Assembly (NCBI GenBank): GCA_025558095.1
Contig: JAIVFI010000024.1
Coordinates: 558,001-622,000, forward strand
Origin: Hyaloraphidium curvatum
Taxonomy: Eukaryota > Monoblepharomycota > Hyaloraphidiomycetes > Hyaloraphidiales > Hyaloraphidiaceae
Reading direction: 5' to 3'
DNA: 64,000 nucleotides
A program made the translations under genes and the position numbers. The notes under the pieces were generated by a model. It did no database searches and was not told the origin of the DNA. It saw nothing but the letters and a program-made list of their open reading frames with translations. This document shows positions 39,601 through 49,540 of the stretch, piece after piece; the first letter of the stretch is position 1, and every line of letters begins with the position of its first letter.

Positions 39601-42363
39601 GCGAGCTCGGCTTTCGCGGCCACGAGCTCAGCATCCCTCTCGTCGAGCATGGGCTCGTCCGCCGAAGGAAGCGACCTGGTCGAGGTTGCGGCCGGCTCCG
39701 AGACGGAAGCGACGGCCGCTTCGCTGAGCTTGTTGTACTCGTGCCGCAGGTAGTTGACGCCGACCTCGAGCCCGGCCAGGCGGGCCTTGGTCGTCCGCAG
39801 CTCCGCGTTCTTTGCCTCCAGCTCCGCCTGCAGCCCCTCGACCTTGGCCCCCGACTCGTGAGCCTCGTCCAGGAGCACGTTGATGTATCTCTTCCTGCTC
39901 GCAAGCAGCGCCTCGGTTTCGGCGAGCTTAGCACCTCCGGCTTCCGCCGCGGCGCGCCTCTCCACGAGCTCCGCGTTCCTGGCATCAAGCTCCTTGCGCA
40001 GCTCCTCGACCGTCGAACCGGACTCGTAAGCCTCGTCGAGGAGCACGTTGATGTAACGCTTGCGCGACGCCAGCTGCGCTTCGGCCTCGGCAAACTTGGC
40101 CTCGAACTCGGCGAGCTTCGCCTCCGTCTCCGCGACCCTCGCACCCGCGTCGTCGGCCGGCACCGCCTCCTTGAGCTTGCCGTACTCGTGCCTGAGGTAG
40201 TTAACGCCCACTTCCAGCCCGGCCAGGCGGGCCTTGGTCGTCCGCAGCTCGGCCTTGGCGTCCGCGAGCTCGGCTTTCGCGGCCGCAAGCTCGTCCTCCT
40301 GCTCCGCCGGCGCGGGGGCATCCTCTGCGGGCAGCGACCTGCTCGACGTCTCGGCCGGGTCCCAGACGGGCGCAGCCGCGGCATCCTTGAGCTTGCCGTA
40401 CTCGTGCCTAATGAAAAGTGATCGGATCCTTGATCCTCATTAATGAATCGGGCGCCGCCCACCTGAGGTAGTTGACGCCGACCTCGAGACCGTTCAGCTT
40501 GGCCTTGGCACTCCGGAGCTCGGCCTTGGCGTCGGCAAGCTCCGTGCTCTTGGCCTCCAGCTCCGCCCTCAGCCCCTCCACCATCGCCCCCGACTCGTGC
40601 GCCTCGTCCAGCAGCACGCCGACGTACCGCTTCCTGCCCGCCAGCTGCGCCTCGGTCGCGGCGAGCCTGGCCTCGAGCTCCACGAGCTCCGCGTTCCGGG
40701 CGTTCAGCTCCGCGCGCAGCCCGTCGACCGTCGCGCCGGAATCGTGGGCTTCGTCGAGGAGCAGGTTGATGTACCGCTTGCGCGAGGCGAGCTGGGCTTC
40801 CGTCTCGGCGAGCTTCGCCGCGAGGTCCGGCGCGGGCGCAGAGGCCCTGAGCTTGCCGTACTCGTGCCGGAGGTAGTTCACCCCCACTTCCAGCCCGTTC
40901 AGCTTGGCTTTCGCCGTCCGCAGCTCGGCCCTGGCCTCCCCGAGCTCGGCATCCTTCGCCTCCAGCTGGGCCAGCAGCCCGTCCACGCTCGCCCCCGCCT
41001 CGTGCGCCTCGTCCAGCAGCACGTTGATGTAGCGCTTCCTGCTCGCGAGCTGCGATTCGGCGTCCCCGCGGCGCGCCTCGGATTCCGCGAGCCGCGAGCG
41101 GAGGTCCGCCAGCTCGGCCTCGGCGCCCGCGAGCTCGGCCTCGCGCTCCGCTACCGCGGGGGAGGGGTATGTCGCGGCGGGTCCGGGAGGCGCGGCGCGG
41201 ACGGGCGCCGCGGCGCCGTACTGCAGGTCCCACAGCCTGCCCTCGACCCCGGACACGAGCTTCCTTATCCCCCTCTCGTCGTTCGGGCTCCCGAGCACCC
41301 CGTCCGCCTCGTCCTTGGAGACCAGCCCGGCGCCGACGAGGGCGCCGAGCAGGCCGGAAGCCAGGCGGCGGAGGAGGACCGATTGCAGCTCCGCGGATTC
41401 GCGCAGCGCGATTTCGAGGTGCAGCCGGTCGGTCGGCGTCGGGATGTCGGAGGAGGGAGGGGTCGGTGGGGGCTGCGAGGAGGCCGTGGGCCAGACGAAG
41501 ATCTGGTCGTCAAAGGGGGTGCCCTGCTCCTGTGCCTGGGCCGGCCCCTGCAGGGCGAGGAACGGATCCGCGGCGGGGATCGGGATCGCCGCCGAGAACG
41601 GGTCCGGGTGCGCGGGATCGTGCGGGTGCGGCACCGCGGCCGGCATCGCGAGGTCGGCGATCAGCGGCGCGCCCGGGTGGGCCTCGGCGTCGTGGTGCTC
41701 GACGAACGACTGCAGCAGCGACGTCGAGCCCAGCCGCTGGAACGCGGAGGAGGGAGGACGCATGGCCGGGTGCGAGGCGAGGAGCGAGTCGAACGGTGAG
41801 GGGGCGAGGGAGGGGGAGAGGGAGGGCGAGAGGGACGGCGGGTCGGGCGGCGGGCCGGACTCGCTCATGGAGCGCGGGCGCGGGTGCGACGGGCGGGGTG
41901 GCCGCAGGTCCAGGGAGGAGTGCGAGCGCGCGGTGCGGGGCAGGCCCGGCGGGGGCGCGAGGGAGGCGTTGCTCGATGAGCGGTGCAGGGGCGCGAGCCG
42001 CGGGGGGCTGCCGGGGGCGTGCGGGTGCGGCTGGCGCACAGCCAGAGGCGGGAGTGCCGATGACCCGAACACCGGCGGGCGGAACTGAACCGCAAGCCGC
42101 GGGGCGGCGTTGGCGGGCCGCGCGGCAACGAGCCGCGGCCGCGGGGGTGCCGGCTGCGGCCGCCGCTCGCCCTCCTGCCGCCGCTCGCCCTCGTCGTCGA
42201 CCGGCGGCGGCCCGGCCTCGGACTCGGCGGGGGTAGCCGTGGCGCCCGGAGCGCGTGTGCCCGCGATGCGGCGCGGGGGACTGTAGCCGGGGTCCGCGGC
42301 GTGGGCGGTCCAGTCAGGGTCTATCACCCTCCGATCAGCCGGCCGACTTGGCGCCTCGGGCAC
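33621..42363 (-). CDS. giant coiled-coil repeat protein (up to about 2,800 aa)
   Basis: Seven exons (40463-42363, 39271-40407, 38740-39213, 36915-38678, 36611-36859, 34490-36553, 33621-34434) sum to a multiple of three. The first about 450 residues are disordered and Pro/Ser-rich. The bulk is coiled coil built from some sixteen recurring units with two signature blocks, LASRKRYINVLLDEAHESGA and LNGLEVGVNYLRHEYGKLK, separated by heptad-like AELEAKNAELRTAKAK runs and variable acidic linkers. The C-terminal about 300 residues are non-repetitive and helical, ending SDLDVRHLE. No motor, kinase or membrane domain is seen; a structural scaffold (spindle, basal body or Golgi type) is inferred. The start is uncertain: the open frame reaches 42363, but its first in-frame ATG is at 41868 (MSESGPPP), and an upstream exon could exist. 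Confidence 0.7.
38998..39355 (-). repeat. segmental duplication inside the coiled-coil gene, copy 1 (intron included)
   Basis: This stretch is nearly identical to 40193-40553, an offset of about 1,195 bp. It includes the end of one unit, the intron 39214-39270, and the start of the next unit. The intron copies share the sequence cattaatgaatcgggcgcc and differ by a few bases. Confidence 0.8.
40193..40553 (-). repeat. segmental duplication inside the coiled-coil gene, copy 2 (intron included)
   Basis: Partner of 38998-39355. It contains the intron 40408-40462, two bases shorter than its copy. High identity in non-coding sequence points to a recent duplication or gene conversion. Confidence 0.8.
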
Positions 42364-42494
42364 CGAAGGCAGCTTCCAAGGTTCAGATATTCATCCGCAG
42401 CATACCCGGCACCCACCCCCGCCGCCGCGGCACGCGTGGCCCCCGTCCACGCCGCGCGATCGCCGGCCGACCCGCCCGCCGCCCCGTGGCCCCG

Positions 42495-43492
42495 CTAGGA
42501 ACCCCCCTGCTGCGCCGCCCTCGACAGCAGCAGCTCCGCCGCCGCATTCGGATCGTTCTCCGCCTCCCTCAGCGCAGCCACCGCCGCATCCCTCCCGAAC
42601 CCCATGGCCACCAGGAACCCGACCTGCTGCGGATCCGGCGGCGGCCTCGCGCTCGCCGGCTGCGCGGGGGGTTCCGCCGACGCGTGGCTCGGCGCCGTGC
42701 CGCGGGGCACGCGGGACGAGTCGAGGAGCGGGAGGAGGGAGGAGGAGGCCCAGGCGCGGAGGCGCGGGGGGAAGCGCCACTTCGTGACCGCCTCGGGGAG
42801 GAGGAACTTGTAGGCCAGCCCGGCGGCCAGCCCGCACGCCGAGGAATAGAGCGACGCGGGGTAGTTGGACAGCGCGAGCTGCACCCGATCTGCGGTCAGC
42901 CCCGTCGCGTCCCCTCGGTTCCAGGGCAAGAAACCCACCTGCACCCCGACCACGCACGGGAACCACTTATCCCCCACCCCGACCCCCCCTATCCTTACCC
43001 GATAAGTCGCCGGCACCTCGGCCAGGTAGAGCACCAGCGCCCCCAGCGCGACGCCGTACGGCCCCGGCGCCACCCCCGCCGCCGGCCGCGCGGCGAGCAG
43101 AAACGAGAGCTCCAGCGCGCAGGTGAGCGCCGTGACCACGGCCGCGAAGGCTGTTCCGCGACGGGCGGGAGGGATGCACGGTTGTCAGACGCGACCGGGA
43201 CGGCGGCCGGGGGAGACCCACAGCAGAACCGCGCCGAGCTGCCCGTCCTCTCCGCGACCCGCCCCTGGTTGTACACCAGCAGCCCGCCCCACAGCACCTC
43301 GGGCGCGCTGCGGAACGCGACCTGGCTCGTCACCAGCCGCCACAGCTGCAGGTCGCGGAGGAGGTGCGGCCACGCGGAGAGGTGCAGCAGGTGCCGCCCG
43401 CCGAACGCGCCCGCGGCGACGGAGGAGGTGACGCAGAGGAGGAGGAGGGATTTGACGGCGGGCGCGCCGGTGAAGCCCGCGGCGGCGGACAT
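42495..43492 (-). CDS. UBAC2-like rhomboid-related membrane protein with C-terminal UBA domain
   Basis: Three exons (43222-43492, 42939-43150, 42495-42878) give 288 aa. The N-terminal half is a rhomboid/derlin-like membrane domain: a first helix VKSLLLLCVTSSVAAGAF, then HLLRDLQLWRLVTSQVAF, LLVYNQGRVAERTGSSARF, further helices, and DKWFPCVVGVQ joined to LALSNYPASLYSSACGL across a 60-nt in-frame intron. No rhomboid Ser-His dyad is evident, as expected for a pseudoprotease. The C-terminus is a UBA domain (QVGFLVAMGFGRDAAVAALR...NAAAELLL), which binds ubiquitin. This arrangement is that of UBAC2 and its fungal counterparts, ER proteins linked to protein degradation. Skipping the 60-nt splice leaves a longer open frame, so automated models may retain it. 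Confidence 0.8.
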
Positions 43493-43606
43493 CGCGTCGC
43501 GTGGCAGCCAAGGGGAGAACAGGACTCGGAAAGGGATCCGTCACGCAGTGCTCGGTTCGATCAGCTCCATGCGCATCTGGGTTCCGATCCGGCGACAATG
43601 CACCCT

Positions 43607-45565
43607 CTAGCCGGTGTCCATCGCGTCCTCTCCGCCTTCCGCCGCCTCCACTTCCATCCCGGGCGCCTCCTCGGCCTCTGTCCGTCTCGGCCCGCCGTGG
43701 TCCGCCCGGTCCCGCCGCGGCTTGTCCTCCCCCTCGTCCTCGCTGTCGCTCAGGTACGTCCCCGCCTCCTCCGGCACGCGGTACCGGTCCGACATGTTCC
43801 CTGGAAAAGCGCGTTCCCGTCAGCCCGCGGGCACCCCGCGGACGCGGACGCGGGCCCCCACCCGTGATCCTCGCGTCCTTGTCCTCCTCCTCCTCCTCCT
43901 CCTCCCCCCGCAGCCCCGGCGCCACGCTCCGCGGCACCTCCCGCGCCTGCACCGACGGCCGGAACCCGGTGTTGCGCAGGTTCTCGAGCACCCGCACGCG
44001 GATCTTTTCCAGCTGCTCGGGCGTGTTGAGGTTGGGCATGTTGGAGGCGGGGACCGAGAGGGTGTAGTCGGGGCCGTAGTAGTCGTAGTAGTCGTTGTTG
44101 GGCAGCTCTGCAACGGGGCCGCGCCGTGAGCGGGAAGGCGCCGCAGCCGCGGGCCCGCGAAACCCACCCAACGGCAGAGTCTGCCCGACCAGCGCCGCCG
44201 TCTCGTAGGTCCACGCCCGCGCCACGTTCCGCATCGTGTACCCGCCCCCGCCCAGCACCAGCAGCGGCACGTTGAACGACTTCATGTACTCGACGCAGTG
44301 CGCGTGGCCTGTTCCCCCCGTCAGCACCATCCACCTTTCCTCGCCGCGGGAAGCAACGTACCCTGCATCGACAGGTTGAACACCCCCAGCCTGTCCCCCG
44401 CCAGCGAATCCGCCCCGCACTGCAGCACCACCGCCCCCGGGGCAAAGTACTCCATCACCTTGTCCATCACGGGCACGAACACCGCCTTGTAGCTCTCGTC
44501 GTCGATCCCGCTGTTGAGCGGCACGTTGACCGAGTAGTTGCGCCCGGGACCGGCGCCCGTGTCGGCGATGGAGCCGGTGCCGGGGAAGAACTCGCCGTAC
44601 TTGTGGAACGAGACGGTCATCACCCTGTCGGTGCAGTAGAACGCCTCCTCGACGCCGTCGCCGTGGTGCACGTCGATGTCGATGTACAGCACCCTCTGGT
44701 GCACCCGCAGCAGCTCGAGGATGGCCAGGACGATGTCGTTGACGTAGCAGAAGCCCGCGGCCTCGCCCTTGCGCGCGTGGTGCAGGCCGCCGGCCCAGTT
44801 GACGGCAACGTCGGCCTTGTCCTGGGTCAGGATCGAGGCGGCCGCTGGAACCCGGGGTTCAGCCGCGGAGAGCAGGCAGGGGAGGGGGAAGGGACCCACA
44901 CAGGGAGCCGCCGGCGGCGATGGCGGCAAAGTCGTACATGCCGTCGAACACGGGGCAGTCCTCCCCGACATTGACTGCCAGACGCCCGGATCAGAATCCC
45001 CGCTCGGGTCTGCCGGTTCGCCGGTCCGCGACCCACATTTGGACAGCGCGTTGGGGTACGAGTCCACGTTGTCGGGGTTGGCGAAGCGGAGAAAGTCGAT
45101 GTACTCGTCCGAGTGGAACCGCGTCATCTCCTCGTACGTGGCCGGCTTGGGCCTCTGTGTTTGGGAGTGGGTCAGCGCCTTTCACCGCGGCCGAAAGGGG
45201 GGCGGGACGGCCCAAGGGAGAGGGCGGGCCCGCCGAACGCGCGACGCGTCGGCCCGGGCCGTGTTCCCCCGGCCCCCCAGGCCCCTCCCCGCCCCCGCCG
45301 CGCCCCTTCCGCTCCCGCCGAGAAACCCACATAAACCGCCAGCTTCTTCCACAGCCCGTAGTTGAGCACCAGGTTGTGCGTCATCCGGATCCGGTGCGGT
45401 TTCATGGGGTGCTGCGCGCCGTAGTGGAAGTTGCCGACCTCGGCTGGCGGCGGCGCCCGAGGGCGTCAGGCGCGTCTGCCCGCGGCGGGAAGGGGGGCGC
45501 GACCCACGGTCGTAGAAGTAGGCCACCTTCCGCTTGGCGGCGGGGGAAACGAGCTCCGTGGGCAT
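43607..45565 (-). CDS. RPD3: class I histone deacetylase (Rpd3/HDAC1 type)
   Basis: Eight exons (45508-45565, 45331-45443, 45037-45154, 44900-44974, 44362-44844, 44168-44308, 43862-44107, 43607-43800) give 475 aa, close to human HDAC1 (482). The enzyme removes acetyl groups from histone lysines in Sin3-type corepressors. Visible family blocks: [32 protein letters not shown], the catalytic HH pair in [13 protein letters not shown], the zinc ligands in [43 protein letters not shown] and [16 protein letters not shown] with the active-site-proximal Tyr. The acidic C-terminal tail ([10 protein letters not shown]) is typical. Introns are 48-150 nt, many with GTGGGT donors. The start [19 protein letters not shown] matches the usual N-terminus. 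Confidence 0.95.
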
Positions 45566-46054
45566 CGCGGCGGGTCGCCTCGGGGGGCAAATAGGGAATA
45601 GAGAGCCGGAGGGGTATAGGGAAGGGCCTGCTGCGACCCGGGCGGCCGAGGGCTTGGCAATGCCCTCGTCCGAGGAAGGACCAGCGGCGAGAGAGCGTGC
45701 GGGAAGGGATTGGACCATTCGAATCAGAGTCGTAGAAACCGGAACAGAGACAAAACTAGCTCCTCATTACAAGCGCAGAGATACAAAACCCCCTACCCCC
45801 ACATTGCGTGGAAGCCCGACGTGTGGGCTCGTGAGAGCGGAACCTGGGCCACTGCGGTCGATCGGATCCAGCTGCTAAAGACTGCTCGTACTGATTCGGA
45901 GCTCCGCGGGGGCCGATGGGAAGTACCTCGACCAGATGGTCTGTCAGGACGCGAGTTAACCATCTTCAGGATCGCTCTGGATCCAGTCAAGTGACCGATC
46001 GACGCCACAACAACAAGGTCGGGAGTCGCGAGCGCGGTCCCGCCGCCGTTCGCG
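45566..46054. promoter_or_regulatory. bidirectional upstream region (HDAC / glycosyltransferase)
   Basis: 489 nt between divergent starts. An open frame continues upstream of the HDAC ATG but is low in family resemblance. No RNA gene or repeat recognised; a tatag element near 45617 is weak. Confidence 0.35.
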
Positions 46055-47272
46055 ATGTGGCTGCGCCAAGCCGGGTTGTGGCACGTCTTCCTCGCGGCCT
46101 TGCTGGTCTGCGCCACGGCAGTGCTCCGGCGCTGCCCTGCGGCTCCGGGGTCCTCGCCTCTGGCCAGCCCTGCGGCAGATCCGGATCCGCCCGTGCCGCA
46201 CATCCACATCGGCGTCGTGGCCGCCGGCGCCAAGTACGCGGAGATGTTTGCCGCGGGAGTGCGGTCGGTGCTCTTCCACCGCCGCAGGAGGTCGCGGATC
46301 GAGTGGCACGTGTTCGCCGACCGATCCGCGGCCGCGTGGTTACGAGCGAACTTGACGCTGCTGGCCCCGGGCGCTCTGCCGCCCTGCGCCACAGTCTCCG
46401 TGCGCGACGTGGGGCCGCTGATCGCGCAGGCGCGCGCGTTCCTCGCGGAGAACAACCTCACGGTGCAGCATTACGTCGGCGTCCAGGGCCTGGCGCTCGC
46501 GTTTCTGCACGACCACGTGCCGCCGCATGTGGACCGCCTGGTGGTGCTCGGCACCGACATCTTCTACGTCGACGACGTGGCGCGGCACTGGGACCTCTTC
46601 GCCATGTTTGACCGCGGCACCACGCTGCGGGACCAGGAACCCCCCGACGGCCCGCTGGCCGAGTTCTTTTCCGAACCGCTGATGCCCGCCCCCGCGCCGC
46701 CGGCCAACCGCACGACGGTGCTCGCAGCGACGCGGTGGTACCCCCCTCTGCCCCGCACCTTCCGCTGGCGCGCAACCTGGCCCGACGCCGTCGTCATGGG
46801 CGGCCGCCTCGTGGACGTCGCCGGCGCGCGGCGGATCAATCTGACAGCGCGCTACGCCGCCGCCGCGTCCTTCTACCGCTCCCGCTTCGGCGTGGACAAG
46901 TTGACGGCCGCCGACCAGACCCTGGCCAACATGTTCGCGCTCACCCACCCGGACTACTTCTCCCTGCTCCCCTGCTGGACCAACGTGCACACCGTGCACG
47001 TGATGAGCAAGGGCGGCGTGCACTGGAACCGCACGGGGTGGTGCCGCGGCGAGGCGCCGGTCAACGTGCACGTGTCCCCCTCGCGGCAGGTCGCGGATCC
47101 CGATTCGAGGTACTCGGCCATGTTCAGGTGGTACGCGTCGCTAAGGGACGGCTGGCTGGCGTTCTGCCCGGGGGAGAGCGGCGCGGGGGACGGGCCGGCG
47201 AACGTGGACGAGTACTTTGCCGAGGGGGCGCGGATCTGGGGATCGTTCCGGGAGTACAACGGGCATGATTGA
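46055..47272 (+). CDS. type II membrane glycosyltransferase, GT8-like
   Basis: A 405-aa single exon. Residues about 8-25 (LWHVFLAALLVCATAVL) form one N-terminal signal anchor, giving the type II topology of Golgi glycosyltransferases. The catalytic region has the first strand IHIGVVAAGAKYAEMF, then RLVVLGTDIFYVDDVARHW, which occupies the position of the metal-binding DxD segment of GT8 enzymes although the exact DxD is replaced by GTD...DD. The acceptor-side region follows with TAADQTLANMFAL and a closing HVMSKGGVHWNRTGW. GT8 members transfer Glc, Gal, Xyl or GlcNAc; the sugar here is unknown. It lies upstream of, and codirectional with, the sugar-nucleotide fusion gene, but a joint pathway is only inference. 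Confidence 0.6.
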   Translation: MWLRQAGLWHVFLAALLVCATAVLRRCPAAPGSSPLASPAADPDPPVPHIHIGVVAAGAKYAEMFAAGVRSVLFHRRRRSRIEWHVFADRSAAAWLRANLTLLAPGALPPCATVSVRDVGPLIAQARAFLAENNLTVQHYVGVQGLALAFLHDHVPPHVDRLVVLGTDIFYVDDVARHWDLFAMFDRGTTLRDQEPPDGPLAEFFSEPLMPAPAPPANRTTVLAATRWYPPLPRTFRWRATWPDAVVMGGRLVDVAGARRINLTARYAAAASFYRSRFGVDKLTAADQTLANMFALTHPDYFSLLPCWTNVHTVHVMSKGGVHWNRTGWCRGEAPVNVHVSPSRQVADPDSRYSAMFRWYASLRDGWLAFCPGESGAGDGPANVDEYFAEGARIWGSFREYNGHD

Positions 47273-47815
47273 GCGCGCAGCATATCTCTGGCCCTCCAGG
47301 TGCACGGTCACGGGCGGCAACAAGGAGGGGAGGTTTTGCCCTCGATCGGACGGGCAGCCCAGATGAACTGGTCGGGGGATCGGACGTGGGGCCGAAAACG
47401 GGATGGCGTCCAATCTGGGTAGTCAGGTCGTGTCGGCACGGTGCGACAGGGATCCATCTGATGCCGTCCTGGGTTACGGGAGCACGTCCACGGGCTCGGT
47501 ATGTGTTTTGTGGGTTGGGCCGGGGGAACGCAGCAGGGCAGGGCAGGGTGGCGGGGCTTGGAACGCACGGCGAGCTGCAGCAGTGAGATCCTTTCGATCG
47601 ATCACCTGCAATCTATGCGCGGGAGTTTCGCAGCCCCGAGGTGCAAGGAGGCGGGCGGCGGGTGGGGATCGCTGTGGGGCGGCTGGTATGCGGGAAAGAA
47701 TCGGCGGACCGGCCAGGGACCGGCCGCGGAAACAACTCGACAGAAAGGGCAGCCGGCGGCGCGTCAACTTACCAACAACTCGCGAAGTCCAGGGAAACGC
47801 GACGCCGCACGCTCC
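47273..47815. promoter_or_regulatory. upstream region of the sugar-nucleotide fusion gene
   Basis: 543 nt between two plus-strand genes. The fusion gene's frame stays open upstream of its chosen start (47816), but those residues look non-coding. No other element recognised. Confidence 0.35.
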
Positions 47816-49540
47816 ATGCCGCCCGCGCGCCCCCCGCCCGCGGCCGCGGTGCGCGGCGTGCGGCCTCTCGCGCTCTCCGCGGTCTGCGGCGCAGCGGGCA
47901 CGCTCGCCTTCGCCGACTTTTCGTCGCTGCCGTTTTTCCCGAAGCGGCACTTTGTCGTCGCCGCGCCGCCCGCGGGCGCCCGCCGCGGCGGCCACGCGCA
48001 CCGGAGGACGAGCATGGTGCTGCAGTGCGTGGCGGGCTCCGTCGCCCTCCGCTTCGACGACGGCGTGGGCCGCGTCGAGATCGTGCTGGACGCGGCGCGG
48101 CCGCACGACGCCGTGCTCGTGGGCCCGCTGGTGTGGGGCACGCAGGACTACGGGCCCGGCGCGGTGTTGCTGGCCCTCTGCTCCGAGGAGCACGACGAGG
48201 CCGAGTACGTGCGGGACCGGGCCGAGTTCGAGGAGCTCGTCGGCGTGGCCGGCCGCGCGAAAGAGGCCGGGGAGGACTCGGGGTACGGGTCGGCCGAGTC
48301 GGACGTGAGCTCGGTGGAGGGCGTCCGGGAAACCGCCCCTGCGACCCCCGCGGCCCCCGCGCCGGAGCCGTCCTCGGCCCTGGTCCCTGCCGCCGCACCC
48401 CGCGAGCCGCGGATCCCCTTCTTGGACGCCAAAAAGGCCGCGCTGATGGTCGAACCCGCGCTCCTCGCCTCCTTCAGGCGCGTGCTCCATTCGGGACGCT
48501 ACGTGCTAGGCCCCGAGGTCGAGTCATTCGAGCGCGCGTGGGCGGAATACTGCGGCACGGTGCACTGTGTTGGCGTGGCGTCGGGGCTTGCCGCCTTGGC
48601 GCTGATGCTGGCCGCCCCGGGGATCGGAGAGGGCGACGAGGTGATCGTGGCGGCAAACACCTACATCGCGACGGTTTTGGCCGTCTCGCGGGTCGGCGCG
48701 ACCCCGGTGTTCGTGGAGCCGGATCCGGCGACGCGGAACTTGGACCCCGCCGCCGCCGAGCGCGCAATCACCCCGAAGACGCGCGCGATCCTCTCGGTCG
48801 ACCTGTACGGGCACCCCGCGCCCTACCCCGAGCTCGCCAGCCTGGCCGCCCGCCGCAACCTCCTCTTCTTTTCCGACGCCGCGCAATCCCACGGCGCCCG
48901 CGTCCGCGGCCGGCCGATCGCATCGTGGTGCCACGCCGCCGCCTTCTCCTTCTACCCATCCAAGAACCTCGGCGCCCTCGGCGAGGCCGGCGCCGTTGTG
49001 ACCTCGGACCCGCAGCTGGCGGAGAAGATAGCGGCGCTGCGGAACTACGGCTCCCGCTCGCGGTACGTGCACGATCTCGTCGGCTCGAACGAGCGGATGG
49101 ACCCCCTGCAGGCGGCGTTCCTTATGGACAAGCTTCCCCACCTGGACGCGCTCAACGCCCGGCGCAGGGAGGTCGCGCGCAAGTACCTCGACCTCCTCCG
49201 CGGCACCCCCGGCCTCGGGCTCCCCCCCGACCCCGGCCCCGGGGACGCCGAACCCTCGTGGCACCTCTTCGCTGCCACCCACCCCCGCCGGGACGCGCTG
49301 ATCGCCCACCTCGCGGGAAGGGGAATCGACGCCCTGGTGCACTACCCCGTGCCTCCCCACCTGTCGGGCGCCTACGCCGGGATGGGGCTCGGGAGGGGGG
49401 CGTTTCCGGCCGCGGAAAAGCTGGCGGACGAGGTGGTGAGCCTTCCGTGCTGCCCGTTCATGGACGACGGGATGGTGGGGAGGGTGGTCGAGGCGGTAAG
49501 GGAGTTTGCGGGCGGGGATCGCGGCGGGGAGGGGAGCTGA
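47816..49540 (+). CDS. FdtA-FdtB-type fusion: sugar 3,4-ketoisomerase (cupin) plus PLP aminotransferase
   Basis: A 574-aa intronless gene. Residues about 13-138 match dTDP-4-keto-6-deoxyglucose 3,4-ketoisomerases (FdtA/QdtA): PFFPKRHFVV, the metal/active-site-like RRGGHAHR (His60, His62), VAGSVALRFDDG, and ALCSEEHDEAEYVRDRAEF. Residues 199-565 are a DegT/DnrJ/EryC1 aminotransferase (FdtB/QdtB): PFLDAKKA, SGRYVLGPEVESFERAWAEY, SDAAQSHGA (Asp354), FYPSKNLGALGEAGAVVT with PLP-lysine 383, and SNERMDPLQAA. In bacteria the two enzymes act in succession to make dTDP-3-amino-3,6-dideoxyhexoses for O-antigens and S-layer glycans. Joining them in a fungal gene without introns suggests bacterial origin. 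Oddity: the usual VWHEM-type strand reads VWGTQ, so the ketoisomerase half may be altered or inactive. A disordered linker (145-198) separates the domains. Confidence 0.85.
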   Translation: MPPARPPPAAAVRGVRPLALSAVCGAAGTLAFADFSSLPFFPKRHFVVAAPPAGARRGGHAHRRTSMVLQCVAGSVALRFDDGVGRVEIVLDAARPHDAVLVGPLVWGTQDYGPGAVLLALCSEEHDEAEYVRDRAEFEELVGVAGRAKEAGEDSGYGSAESDVSSVEGVRETAPATPAAPAPEPSSALVPAAAPREPRIPFLDAKKAALMVEPALLASFRRVLHSGRYVLGPEVESFERAWAEYCGTVHCVGVASGLAALALMLAAPGIGEGDEVIVAANTYIATVLAVSRVGATPVFVEPDPATRNLDPAAAERAITPKTRAILSVDLYGHPAPYPELASLAARRNLLFFSDAAQSHGARVRGRPIASWCHAAAFSFYPSKNLGALGEAGAVVTSDPQLAEKIAALRNYGSRSRYVHDLVGSNERMDPLQAAFLMDKLPHLDALNARRREVARKYLDLLRGTPGLGLPPDPGPGDAEPSWHLFAATHPRRDALIAHLAGRGIDALVHYPVPPHLSGAYAGMGLGRGAFPAAEKLADEVVSLPCCPFMDDGMVGRVVEAVREFAGGDRGGEGS

